DNA from: Desulfobacterales bacterium
GTDB taxonomy: Bacteria > Desulfobacterota > Desulfobacteria > Desulfobacterales > UBA2156
Assembly: GCA_011049715.1 (NCBI GenBank)
Contig: DRHF01000151.1
Coordinates: 1 to 64,000, forward strand
Reading direction: 5' to 3'
Length of the DNA: 64,000 nt
The notes under the pieces were generated by a model that had not been told where the DNA came from, made no database searches, and saw only the letters and a list, made by a program, of their open reading frames with translations. The position numbers and the translations under genes are program-made. Below, one piece after another: positions 8,595 through 17,072 of the stretch. How positions within the stretch are numbered: the first letter of the stretch is position 1; every line of letters begins with the position of its first letter.

Positions 8595-8730
8595 ACAATG
8601 AGGCAATCAGTTTGAACCGGTATCCATAAAGTAATCACCGTGCACAGGCACGCGATGGTCTGGTTTCTTTTTACCCTATGCCTGATGCGACTTTTCTTAA
8701 AATATCAGGTGCGAAACTTGAGTTTATTCA
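8595..8730. repeat. Non-coding dispersed repeat, copy B (short form)
   Basis: It begins ACAATGAGGCAATCAG, as at the window start, and continues through CGATGGTCTGGTTTCTTT straight into TTACCCTATGCCTGATG. The 94 bp between the two TTTCTTTT tracts of copy A are absent. The last 60 bases differ from copy A at a handful of positions (for example GCGACTTTTCTT for GCAACTTTCCTT), so the copies are not newly duplicated. Confidence 0.8.
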
Positions 8731-8733
8731 TTA

Positions 8734-8783
8734 AAAATCAAAAATCGGTTTGATCCGCCGACGGGCGGTGTGTTTTTTTGATT
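8734..8783 (+). terminator. Intrinsic, possibly bidirectional terminator
   Basis: CCGCC-GACG-GGCGG (8755-8768) is followed by TGTGTTTTTTTGATTT. The outer arms AAATCAAAAA and TTTTTGATTT are complementary, giving a longer stem and an A-tract for the opposite direction. No annotated plus-strand gene ends here, so it may close a transcript that starts within the gap. Confidence 0.55.
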
Positions 8784-8835
8784 TAGTGCGCTGAAGCAGA
8801 GTTTAAAAACGATTGGATTTACTTTTGGTGTCCCT

Positions 8836-9093
8836 ATGCCTTGGATCAAAATGCCGGGAATAGAGGGGCTGGTTTACGAGCCTCAACAACAGCCCTCAAT
8901 CGATCGCAAGCATAATTGCAAGGATTGTTACTTTTGTCAAAACTGCAGTGATGTGAGGTGCACGGTCTGCATGGAATGCGGTGATCCCCCCTCGACCTCC
9001 GAAAGCCGGAGCAGAAAATCCGGCAAAAAACGGGTAAGTGAGTACCCGGAAAATTCACCAAAATTGGCAGGAGCGTATGAAACATTTAATTGA
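8836..9093 (+). CDS. Small Cys-rich protein, unknown function
   Basis: This 85-residue protein has a Cys cluster CKDCYFCQNCSDVRCTVCMECG between residues about 34 and 55: eight cysteines in short C-x2-C spacing, suited to zinc or an iron-sulfur centre. The N-terminus MPWIKMPGIEGLVYEP looks conserved rather than random. The C-terminal 30 residues are charged and probably disordered. The ribosome-binding site is weak. The gene overlaps the cyclase gene by 17 bases, so translation of the two is probably coupled. Function is unknown. Confidence 0.65.
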   Translation: MPWIKMPGIEGLVYEPQQQPSIDRKHNCKDCYFCQNCSDVRCTVCMECGDPPSTSESRSRKSGKKRVSEYPENSPKLAGAYETFN

Positions 9094-9754
9094 TCTCAGT
9101 CATACCATCGAAGATGGGTTGGTCACGTACAAAGATTTGCCGGCCCCGGTCATCAGTGATTATTTAAGCCGGGAGGCATCAAAAGCGCACTATGGTGAAG
9201 GGGTCTCTTTTCAAATCGGAAAAATTGAGATGGTTGCAAATACCGGTACATATATTGATTCACCATTTCATAGATATGCAGATGGCAACGATTTGTCCGA
9301 ATTAAGTTTATCTTCCATGGCAGGTCTCGAAGGGATCGTGTTTCGGATGGACTCAACACGTATCGGCCCCGACATTTTTGGAAAAAAAGACCTGTGGAAA
9401 AAAGCGGTATTGATTCATACCAACTGGTCTCGTCATTGGATTACCGAACAATACTACGAAAATCACCCATTTCTCATAAAAGATGCTGCCGTACATTTAA
9501 GGGAAGCCGGTGCGTCGTTGGTTGGTATAGATTCATACAATATCGATGACACATCAGACGGCACAAGACCGGTCCATTCTGTTCTGTTGGCAGCTGGAAT
9601 TCCAATTGTGGAACATATGTGCAACCTGAACCTGGTGCCGGATTCAGGTTTTAAGTTCTATGCTGTCCCGGCAAAAGTTAAAGGTTTTGGCACATTTCCG
9701 GTAAGGGCTTTTGCGGAAATTGAAACAGAGCCGGCAAATCCGCTCAGTCCGTGA
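9077..9754 (+). CDS. Cyclase-family (kynurenine formamidase-like) metal-dependent hydrolase
   Basis: This is a protein of about 225 residues of the cyclase/KynB/isatin hydrolase fold. The ATG at 9077, after GGCAGGAG, starts MKHLIDLSHTIEDG, the classic family opening; an upstream start at 9038 would only add a non-conserved tail. The family metal motif HxGTHxDxPxH appears here as NTGTYIDSPFH, so the first two His are replaced by Asn and Tyr while Asp and the last His remain. The subgroup therefore probably binds metal differently or has changed chemistry. A later GIDSYNIDD segment is family-like. The gene overlaps the Cys-rich protein gene. Confidence 0.8.
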   Translation: MKHLIDLSHTIEDGLVTYKDLPAPVISDYLSREASKAHYGEGVSFQIGKIEMVANTGTYIDSPFHRYADGNDLSELSLSSMAGLEGIVFRMDSTRIGPDIFGKKDLWKKAVLIHTNWSRHWITEQYYENHPFLIKDAAVHLREAGASLVGIDSYNIDDTSDGTRPVHSVLLAAGIPIVEHMCNLNLVPDSGFKFYAVPAKVKGFGTFPVRAFAEIETEPANPLSP

Positions 9755-9818
9755 ATTCGGCATGGTTTCATTTTCAACCGATGATTTGCTTTTTAATGGT
9801 TAAAAAACGAAATTCGAT

Positions 9819-10052
9819 ATGACCTCCTGTAACCACCGAGAACTCATACTGTTACCTGAACAGGCAGACAAGCTCCAATGCCGGCACTGCCATCTGACCA
9901 TTAAGGCGGATGAACTTTCAGGAGATTACTGCCCGGAATGTTTTGAAATCCACGGTGAAAAACGAAATGACTTTGAAAAAATCACATCAAAAGAAATGGG
10001 AAAGGCCCGGTACAGGTGTGAAAAATGCGGCATAATGACCAACAGCGAGTAG
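9819..10052 (+). CDS. Small zinc-ribbon protein
   Basis: This 77-residue protein has three Cys pairs: CRHC, CPEC and CEKC. One is preceded by CNHREL at the N-terminus. They form one or two zinc ribbons. The middle is charged (EIHGEKRNDFEKITSKEMGKARYR). No enzymatic motif is present. Proteins of this kind may act as nucleic-acid or protein adaptors, but nothing in the neighbourhood tells which. Confidence 0.6.
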   Translation: MTSCNHRELILLPEQADKLQCRHCHLTIKADELSGDYCPECFEIHGEKRNDFEKITSKEMGKARYRCEKCGIMTNSE

Positions 10053-10229
10053 TGGTCGTTTGAGGAACCCTTTAACACCGAATTTTTCACAAAAAAATCA
10101 AAGAGTTCAATTTGCTCCACGCCGAAGCCGACGTGCCAATGGATGGGGTTCGTGAAACCAGAGAAAATAATTTGTGTGGACAATTTTTTGTTTATACATA
10201 TGTTATGGATTTAGAAAAAGGAGGTTTAC

Positions 10230-12578
10230 ATGGATGATCTGCAGAAAAAATATCCGTTTCAATGTTCACTCAGTTTGAAACCGCTCATCGATTATTTAGA
10301 TCAGCATAAAGAACATCTCAATACCGTAATGCCTTGCAGCACTGACACCCATAAAGAGATACTCGATAAAGCCCCGGAACTTTACGGTCCGATCGATGAC
10401 CTCACTCTGCTGGACCGTCACGCCGATCTGGTCAAACGTCTGATGGGCTTGGTGTTTCCACCTGTGTACTGGAATATTGAAGCGGTTGCCGCGGCGATTC
10501 CCTTCTCAACTGAATCAATTTTTGTCTCCCCCCGTTTTAAACAGCTGTTTTTAAATAAAGACGGATCCTTCACCGGACATCTCAACCTTGACAAAGAGAG
10601 CTTCCACAAGGCCCGGGTTATCCGGGCGTATCTGCTTATATTGGACAAGTGCTACGGGATCCATCAGCAGCTCGATTACCCGCTGATCCGGACTATAAAA
10701 GACCCGGATACAAATCTCGAACGCCATTTTAGACTCAAATTTGACTTCTCATTTGTAGACGCCCGTCCTGTTGGGGATCTTAAACCACTTTCTTCCGAAG
10801 AGCGCTTATACATTATGGATCATCTGACCGAGCCGGAAATACTCCGGGAAATACTTCCCCCGGAGGATTTCATTCTATGCGGGTTCACCGTTATCCAGGC
10901 GATTGATGTTACCGAATCGCAAGTTCTATCCGGTCTGGAGCGGAACCTGATCGATCAGGATTCCATCGTCTCCAAGGAGGGATTTTTGCGCATTCAAGAG
11001 AGACTGCGTACGCTTTTTCATCGCCCGAAGCTTGTTGCCGACCTTGCAGCCATACAGGATGATCAGATTCTTCTTATCAACTCAGGGTCTCAGATGACCC
11101 GATGCTGCATATTTGCGGACTCCCACCATATTGATATTTCAACCTCCCAGGGAACGGTGTTTGAGCAGGCGATAAAAGGAGAAAAAATTGTTCGGGTTCA
11201 CGACGTACTCAAGGATCCCTGCCTCAAAGAAAAAAAGGCGGAACTCTACCAAAGTGGGGATAGGTCTTTGATGATCGCCCCTTTGATTTACAAAGGTCAA
11301 TGCATCGGAATCCTAAAACTCGGTTCCCCGGAACCAGGGGATTTCGGCCCATTGGATGAGATGGTGATGAACCATATTCAACCGATTTTTTCTTTGGCCA
11401 TAAAAAAGGCACTGGATGATCTGGATCATCAAGTACAGAGCGTGATCAAGGAAAATTGTACCGCCATCCATCCCACTGTTGAGTGGCGTTTTCGCAAAGC
11501 CGCTTTCCAGCATCTCGAAAATTTCCGTAGGGGAGAGACCTTACAAATGCCGTCCATTGTTTTTAAAGATGTCTATCCCCTCTATGGTATTTCCGACATT
11601 CGCGGATCAACGAATGAGCGGAACCGCGCCATTCAAAAGGACCTCTCTGAACACCTGGAGCTCGCCTTAAAGGCGTTGAAACTGGCACATAAGGCCAGAC
11701 CGATCCTTGTCCTTAAGGAATTAAGCTCACGTGTCGAACAACAAATTGAACAAATTGAAAAGGGATTGGGGTCCGGAGATGAACTGTCGGTGGTAAAATT
11801 TATCAGTAGTGAGGTGGAATCGATTTTTTCACACCTGAGAGGTTTTGGGCCAAAGGTGCTGCGTGCCATCGAAAAATACGAATCCGCCATTGACCCGGGC
11901 CTCGGATCAGTCTACCGGTTTCGAAAAGATTTCGAAGAAAGCGTCTCTCTTTTGAACAACAAGCTTGCCCTCTATCTCGATCAGGAAGATGCAGAAACGC
12001 AGCAGATATTTCCGCACTATTTTGAACGGCACCGGACAGACGGGATCGATTACCTCATTTACATGGGGACCTCTTTAATGGAAAAGGGAGATTTTAATGA
12101 TCTCTATCTGGAAAATCTTCGGCTTTGGCAGATCAAGGTCGCTGCCGGCATTGCATGGCATACAGAACAGCTCAAGGCCTCTTTAAAGGTACCGCTCGAT
12201 ACCGCCCATCTTATCCTCGTCCAGAATGCACCTTTATCTATCCGCTTCCGGTTCGATGAAAAACGGTTTGATGTCGATGGTGCTTACGATATCCGGCATG
12301 AGATTATCAAATCGCGTCTTGATAAAGCGGTGGTAAAAGGAGGCAAGGAGAGGTTAACCCAGCCTGGCAAGATTGCCATTGTCTATTCACACCCGGAAGA
12401 GGCATTGGAGATGCGCCGTCACATCGACTTTCTAAAGGCGGAGGGATATCTGACCGGAAAATTGGAGAACCTCGAACTGGAGTCCCTCCCTGGTGTGGAT
12501 GGACTCAGATCTCTTCGGATCGGCGTGAACCTCGAATCCCAGGTGTTGTCACAAAGAATCAAACAAATGGCGATTTAA
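10230..12578 (+). CDS. GAF-domain protein of unknown function
   Basis: This 782-residue cytoplasmic protein has no signal peptide or membrane segment. A GAF-like domain covers about residues 255-395, including SLMIAPLIYKGQCIGILKLG, the typical GAF core strand. It is followed near residue 443 by IVFKDVYPLYGISDIRGS, a strongly conserved-looking motif that I associate with long GAF proteins in Bacteroidetes. The C-terminal half is helical. No kinase, cyclase or phosphodiesterase domain is recognisable, although DIRGS superficially recalls class III cyclase segments. AAAGGAGG lies just before the ATG. A terminator follows the stop, so it is probably transcribed alone. Confidence 0.7.
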   Translation: MDDLQKKYPFQCSLSLKPLIDYLDQHKEHLNTVMPCSTDTHKEILDKAPELYGPIDDLTLLDRHADLVKRLMGLVFPPVYWNIEAVAAAIPFSTESIFVSPRFKQLFLNKDGSFTGHLNLDKESFHKARVIRAYLLILDKCYGIHQQLDYPLIRTIKDPDTNLERHFRLKFDFSFVDARPVGDLKPLSSEERLYIMDHLTEPEILREILPPEDFILCGFTVIQAIDVTESQVLSGLERNLIDQDSIVSKEGFLRIQERLRTLFHRPKLVADLAAIQDDQILLINSGSQMTRCCIFADSHHIDISTSQGTVFEQAIKGEKIVRVHDVLKDPCLKEKKAELYQSGDRSLMIAPLIYKGQCIGILKLGSPEPGDFGPLDEMVMNHIQPIFSLAIKKALDDLDHQVQSVIKENCTAIHPTVEWRFRKAAFQHLENFRRGETLQMPSIVFKDVYPLYGISDIRGSTNERNRAIQKDLSEHLELALKALKLAHKARPILVLKELSSRVEQQIEQIEKGLGSGDELSVVKFISSEVESIFSHLRGFGPKVLRAIEKYESAIDPGLGSVYRFRKDFEESVSLLNNKLALYLDQEDAETQQIFPHYFERHRTDGIDYLIYMGTSLMEKGDFNDLYLENLRLWQIKVAAGIAWHTEQLKASLKVPLDTAHLILVQNAPLSIRFRFDEKRFDVDGAYDIRHEIIKSRLDKAVVKGGKERLTQPGKIAIVYSHPEEALEMRRHIDFLKAEGYLTGKLENLELESLPGVDGLRSLRIGVNLESQVLSQRIKQMAI

Positions 12579-12614
12579 AGATACCGATATTTTAAAAAAG
12601 ACTGTCTTTTTACC

Positions 12615-12665
12615 AAAGCCACTCGCCTGATGCAATCCCGGTATCTGCGGGTGGTTTGTTTTTCT
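12615..12665 (+). terminator. Intrinsic terminator after the GAF gene
   Basis: AGCCACTCGC pairs with GCGGGTGGTT (one T-G wobble in the core, another near the base) around a 20-base loop, and the stem runs into TTTGTTTTTCTT. It lies about 40 bp after the stop of the GAF gene. Confidence 0.65.
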
Positions 12666-12699
12666 TGAAAAACACCACCTTATCAACTATGTTATGAAA

Positions 12700-12735
12700 G
12701 GCCGACATCGGTTAGGCCGACATCGGTTTTTTTAT
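12700..12735 (+). terminator. Second hairpin terminator built from a tandem repeat
   Basis: GGCCGACATCGGTT occurs twice in tandem. Outer CCGA pairs with the last TCGG and inner TCGG with the second CCGA around loop TTAGG, with a CA/CA internal mismatch. Seven T residues follow. It probably backs up the terminator at 12615. Confidence 0.5.
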
Positions 12736-12798
12736 TAGAAATCGATTCGGGTTTGTTTTAGCAGTTGATGAAATACATTCTTTCTTCGGCACGTCTTC

Positions 12799-15700
12799 AT
12801 GTCAACCGACACTATACCAACAGCAAAACGTTCGATCGCGAGGAGCATTCTCCTTGGCTTTGTTGCCTTCCTATCAATGATCGTCATCATTGTCGTCGGT
12901 TTTGTTCTTTTTCTCCCCAAGATTATCTCAACCGAATGGTTCCGAGGATATGTTGAAAGCCAGGCTTCAAAAACTCTTCACCGACCTGTTCAGATCAAAA
13001 GGCTGAGCTGGAAATGGGAGGGTGAAATACGCGCCGAGGGGATTAGCATAGCGGATTTATCTGTTTTTTCAGAAAAGCCGATGTGTTCCATTTCAAAAGC
13101 AGTGATTCAGGTAGACCTTAAAAAAATCCTGGAACGCCGTTTGGTCGTTAATCTGATATTAAGCGATATGACGATACAGCTGATCCGCGATCACAACGGG
13201 CAAACCAATTTAGAAAAGTTTCTTTTTCCGCTGACCCAACCAGCCTCACCTGAGCCGGAAAAATCACGGGGAGGTTCTGAAAAGAAATCGATAAAATTTC
13301 CGGTTGATGTTCAAGCCACCGGTCGATTCAACAATATAGCCCTTCGAATAGATGATCAACAAACCGGACGGCGGCTGGCATTGGAAAAAATGGTCCTTCA
13401 ATTGGCCATGCCATCCCTTTACTTTAGTCCCATCACGCTGGATATTTCATCGGATTTGAAACTGGAAGGGCATCAGATCCCTTCACTCCGTTTAAATTCA
13501 AAAATAAACGGCCTGTTTGATGCCAAGGGGACTTTGGATTTAACCCACGCCTTTTTCGATGTGGATGGCGTGTTCCCGGGTGCTCAATTTACCATAAACC
13601 ATGATCCTGTCAAAAAAGAGACCAAAGCCCGTGTCCAAATTCATCTGTCTGAATTGAAAAAGGTCCTGTTTCCTTTTATTCCGCCCTTGGTTTCCGCAAC
13701 CCAAATCACAGGAAAGCTGGAGTTCGTATTAAACGCGAACGGAAACCCCATGAAGCTCTTTTCTTTTGATACCCATTTGGCCGGATATGGTGTCGGTATG
13801 TCAGGCGGAGTTATACCAAATAAGCGACTTGGACCGTTTGATTTTTCGCTGTCGAATACAGGGGATATAGAAGTCAAAAATGGAACAATTTCAATACAAA
13901 AGGGTTCGCTTTATTCCCTGGGGAAAAGCCGAGTTTTGTGGCGAGGGATTGTTGCGGATTTTAACCAACCCACACCAACAATCGATATGGTCATCGGACC
14001 GGTATGGATTGACCTGGAAAAGCTTTTTGCCCTTGTCCGGGCATTTATTCCGAAAGAGATTCCATTTTCTTTTCGCATCGACAAAAAAACACCGATTCTC
14101 AAAATTAAAGATGCCCATTTTTCCGGCCCGCTCCCCTCGGGACCCAATCGTATTGAAATAAACGACCTGACACTCACCATCCCCGGGGGCTTGAAGTACA
14201 ATTTAAATCAATTTCCCACCCCGTCTTTCTCCGCTGAAAATCTCAGATTTTCGATTAATCGCATGGAATCGATCGTAGAGGATAGGTATCCGAAAAACAT
14301 CGATTTATCCGCATCAATTCAGTTGGACAACCTAAAAATCACGGGTGAAAAAAATGTCTATATTAAGGCGTTAGAAATACCACATCTCAGGATCAAAGGA
14401 AATGAAATCCAGCCGTCAAAAAATTCACCCTTTGGTTTCACTTCCCGGGTTGAACTACAAGAATCTATTATTTTAAATGAACTCGAAATACCAGGATTTA
14501 TCACCATCAACAACGCCACGCAGCAGTTGGATGCAACATGGACACAGCAGCCTGAAACCGGCATTGACCTGGAATTAAAAAACTTCCGTATAACGATTCC
14601 CTCGCTGGTGATTCAAAATAAGCGCCTCGCACCCTTCCAGGCCCATTCCGACCTTACTGCCGCGGCAACCCGAATTCATATTGACCGTGTAGCACCCCTT
14701 AAAGCGAGTGTATCAGGATTGACCGTACAGTGGGTTTTGGACAACATCCTGGAAATGGGGATTAAAGCAGAGATCACGGATCTATCTTCGGCCCTTCTGA
14801 AAACCGAAGGGAAATTAGCCGTTGATCTGAAAGCGCTTTATGAGAGATTCTTAAAAAAAAGGTATCAAAATAACGATTTGACCGGAGATGTGGCATTTCG
14901 ATGGCATTTCTCTGGTAGGATCCCAACAGCCGAAGAATTGAGAAAACTAGGGGAAAAATCGAAATTTGATATGAAAAACGCTTTTAACTTCATCGATAAG
15001 TTCGGTTTTTCCTCCACCCTAAAGGGCGTTGGGATAGATTGGACCTTTACCGATGACCAGCAATTAAAAGTTGGGGCTGTTTCGACCCCGGAGCCGTTAA
15101 GATATGAATTTGAAAAAATCAGCGGCATCGGGAAAGTAACCGGAAACCTTTTGATCGAAAATATCGACACGATTCCACTGGAAATCTTAAAGCACCCGAT
15201 CAAATCCAACCCATTATCAATCAATCTTTCGTTTTCAGGCGAACATCAATATCTGAAAACATTCTCCTTTTCCCAGGCTCTCGATCTGAGGCCATTCAAC
15301 ATAAAAGAAACCCTCAACCTCTCACTTTATGGTTTGGATCGGATCGCCAAAGAAGATTTAGCATCACCATTACCCATTTTACTTCAACGTCTGGGCGGTA
15401 CTGCCAGCGGCACCCTGAGTTTTCAGGGTGGAAACGCTATGAACACACTCCTAAAAGACCTTACAATTGAAGGAAAGATGGTAGCCGGTGGTGAGGTCGA
15501 ACTCACACCGGGTGAGCGTATCGATATAAAAAGCTGGATCAACACCCCCAAAATGAACGTCGAGATCGGCAGCAATTTTAGCATCAAAAACTTGCAAGCC
15601 GATCTCAACCTGGAGAAGCGCTTCTATATTGCCCATGGAAAAGCGAAAAATACGACAAAAACTCTCCCTCTCTCTGTTGATGTTCTTAAAAAAGGCTCTC

Positions 15701-16488
15701 CTTTGTTCAGCTCTGAATCCAAAGATTCGACACTTCAAAGGCTAATGAATCAATTGCGAAAGCGCTTTAACCCGAAACACGCGATCTCTTTCGAGTCCGC
15801 CCGGCTGGGCGGTTTGTCCAACCCGATTAAAATCCATCGTTCGTTTGTGGATGTGGACCTCACCGATACACTTCCGAGGGTCGATTATTTTCAGGCAGAC
15901 CTGCTCGGTGGAACGGTCATCGGTTCTATTTCGATCCTGGATCAAAACCCCGGGTTTTTGATCCAAACACGGTTGTCGTTTTCAGGTTTGGATGCAAAAA
16001 ATTTGCTTTCCCGGATAGGGGAGGAAGATGAAAATGAAGATAGGTCGATCAGCGGAGAATTGTTTCTATCTTTTCCGCTCACCGTAAAATTGCAACCACT
16101 CCTCCAGGAGCTGAACTTTAATCTGAAATTCAGTCATATCGGGTCCCTGTTCCTAGAAGGATTCCTCTATCTGATCGATCCTTCTGAAAGTAACGAAACC
16201 ATCGCCTCACAACGCCGCCTGCTTCGAATCGGAACGCCTAAGTGGATTGAATTGACAATTAAAAACGGCATCCTATCATTATATGGTGAAGTGGAAGTCA
16301 AAGGGATATTGATAAAAATTCCCCCTCTCGAACGGCTGAATATAGGAAATCTTCCCGGACTGGCGGGTATTGAGGGGCAGCTTAACCGTCTGGGGCCGAT
16401 AATAGAACTATTTGACATCTATACAAAAAACACGCTGAAGATCGACTATCAGAATAAAAAATTAACACTCGAAACACGAAAAAGGTAG
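12799..16488 (+). CDS. YdbH/AsmA-like envelope bridge protein
   Basis: This 1229-residue protein has one N-terminal membrane anchor (about residues 14-37, ILLGFVAFLSMIVIIVVGF). A very long periplasmic part of alternating strands follows, typical of AsmA-like proteins. The start VESQASKTLHRPVQIKRLSWKWEG is the AsmA-type N-terminal domain, and the C-terminus (residues about 1140-1229) resembles the closing part of YdbH. YdbH, TamB and YhdP form hydrophobic bridges that move phospholipid from inner to outer membrane in E. coli. The next gene, three bases downstream, is YdbL-like, as in the E. coli ydbH-ynbE-ydbL operon; this is the main reason to prefer YdbH over other AsmA types. Terminators upstream make this the first gene of the envelope operon. 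Confidence 0.75.
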   Translation: MSTDTIPTAKRSIARSILLGFVAFLSMIVIIVVGFVLFLPKIISTEWFRGYVESQASKTLHRPVQIKRLSWKWEGEIRAEGISIADLSVFSEKPMCSISKAVIQVDLKKILERRLVVNLILSDMTIQLIRDHNGQTNLEKFLFPLTQPASPEPEKSRGGSEKKSIKFPVDVQATGRFNNIALRIDDQQTGRRLALEKMVLQLAMPSLYFSPITLDISSDLKLEGHQIPSLRLNSKINGLFDAKGTLDLTHAFFDVDGVFPGAQFTINHDPVKKETKARVQIHLSELKKVLFPFIPPLVSATQITGKLEFVLNANGNPMKLFSFDTHLAGYGVGMSGGVIPNKRLGPFDFSLSNTGDIEVKNGTISIQKGSLYSLGKSRVLWRGIVADFNQPTPTIDMVIGPVWIDLEKLFALVRAFIPKEIPFSFRIDKKTPILKIKDAHFSGPLPSGPNRIEINDLTLTIPGGLKYNLNQFPTPSFSAENLRFSINRMESIVEDRYPKNIDLSASIQLDNLKITGEKNVYIKALEIPHLRIKGNEIQPSKNSPFGFTSRVELQESIILNELEIPGFITINNATQQLDATWTQQPETGIDLELKNFRITIPSLVIQNKRLAPFQAHSDLTAAATRIHIDRVAPLKASVSGLTVQWVLDNILEMGIKAEITDLSSALLKTEGKLAVDLKALYERFLKKRYQNNDLTGDVAFRWHFSGRIPTAEELRKLGEKSKFDMKNAFNFIDKFGFSSTLKGVGIDWTFTDDQQLKVGAVSTPEPLRYEFEKISGIGKVTGNLLIENIDTIPLEILKHPIKSNPLSINLSFSGEHQYLKTFSFSQALDLRPFNIKETLNLSLYGLDRIAKEDLASPLPILLQRLGGTASGTLSFQGGNAMNTLLKDLTIEGKMVAGGEVELTPGERIDIKSWINTPKMNVEIGSNFSIKNLQADLNLEKRFYIAHGKAKNTTKTLPLSVDVLKKGSPLFSSESKDSTLQRLMNQLRKRFNPKHAISFESARLGGLSNPIKIHRSFVDVDLTDTLPRVDYFQADLLGGTVIGSISILDQNPGFLIQTRLSFSGLDAKNLLSRIGEEDENEDRSISGELFLSFPLTVKLQPLLQELNFNLKFSHIGSLFLEGFLYLIDPSESNETIASQRRLLRIGTPKWIELTIKNGILSLYGEVEVKGILIKIPPLERLNIGNLPGLAGIEGQLNRLGPIIELFDIYTKNTLKIDYQNKKLTLETRKR

Positions 16489-16490
16489 CT

Positions 16491-17072
16491 ATGAAAAATA
16501 GTTTGTGTGTCATTTTGATCCTGATGTACGGATGTACCCTTGCTAAAGTAAAAGTGGAGGTCCTGAGCGAACGAACAGCACTGGAAAATCAGGTTCTCGG
16601 AACCTATAATTCTCTTGACCAGGAAATGCTTCTGGCTGCATCGGTCAGGGGTGTTGACTCCAGTGGACAGATTCAACAGCCACCCAAGCGAAGTCAGGAA
16701 TATAAGGATACCCTGGCGGCTATGCAGGTACAGACCTTTCACGCCGATGACATTGAAACGTTTAAACGATTGGGTTGGGTTGGGGAGAACAACATCGGAC
16801 TCCTGACAACCTTTTCACTCCAAAAAGATCAGGCGCCCGAGGATTTGAAAGCGTTTGTACAGCGGTACACAAAAGACGAATTCAATTCTGTGGCTGAACA
16901 GGTCAATAGCGCAAGAAAAACAGTCATGCACAGGGTCGTAGAAATGAATGAAAACCTGACAGATGCTGATATGCCCAAGATACAAAAAATATTCTGGAAA
17001 ATGAATATCGAAAATGCATTGCCAGGTGAAAAAATACAGACTGAAGACGGAACATGGAAAAGAAAGCAATAA
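16491..17072 (+). CDS. YdbL-like (DUF1318) probable lipoprotein
   Basis: This 193-residue protein starts MKNSLCVILILMYGCTLAK, a short signal with a plausible though non-ideal lipobox (MYGC), so it is probably lipidated. The C-terminal third has the DUF1318 pattern, VNSARKTVMHRVVEMNENLTDADMP leading into ALPGEKIQTEDGTWKRK. E. coli YdbL is a soluble periplasmic partner of YdbH with the separate small lipoprotein YnbE. Here the lipoprotein head and the YdbL-type tail are in one chain and no ynbE gene is visible. The gene overlaps the CHAT protein gene by 19 bases. Confidence 0.72.
   Translation: MKNSLCVILILMYGCTLAKVKVEVLSERTALENQVLGTYNSLDQEMLLAASVRGVDSSGQIQQPPKRSQEYKDTLAAMQVQTFHADDIETFKRLGWVGENNIGLLTTFSLQKDQAPEDLKAFVQRYTKDEFNSVAEQVNSARKTVMHRVVEMNENLTDADMPKIQKIFWKMNIENALPGEKIQTEDGTWKRKQ

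Larger units (their letters stand above)
8153..8835. other. 683-bp intergenic region
   Basis: This AT-rich gap lies between divergent genes. It holds repeat copy B (8595-8730) and a GC hairpin terminator (8734-8783), each listed separately. The stretch 8153-8594 shows no ORF, RNA gene or convincing promoter that I could recognise; it must contain the promoter of the minus-strand dehydrogenase. Confidence 0.6.

Noticed and set aside
12799-16488. TamB as identity of the AsmA-like protein
   Set aside because: No tamA/BamA-type gene is adjacent and the next gene is YdbL-like, so YdbH is the better match.
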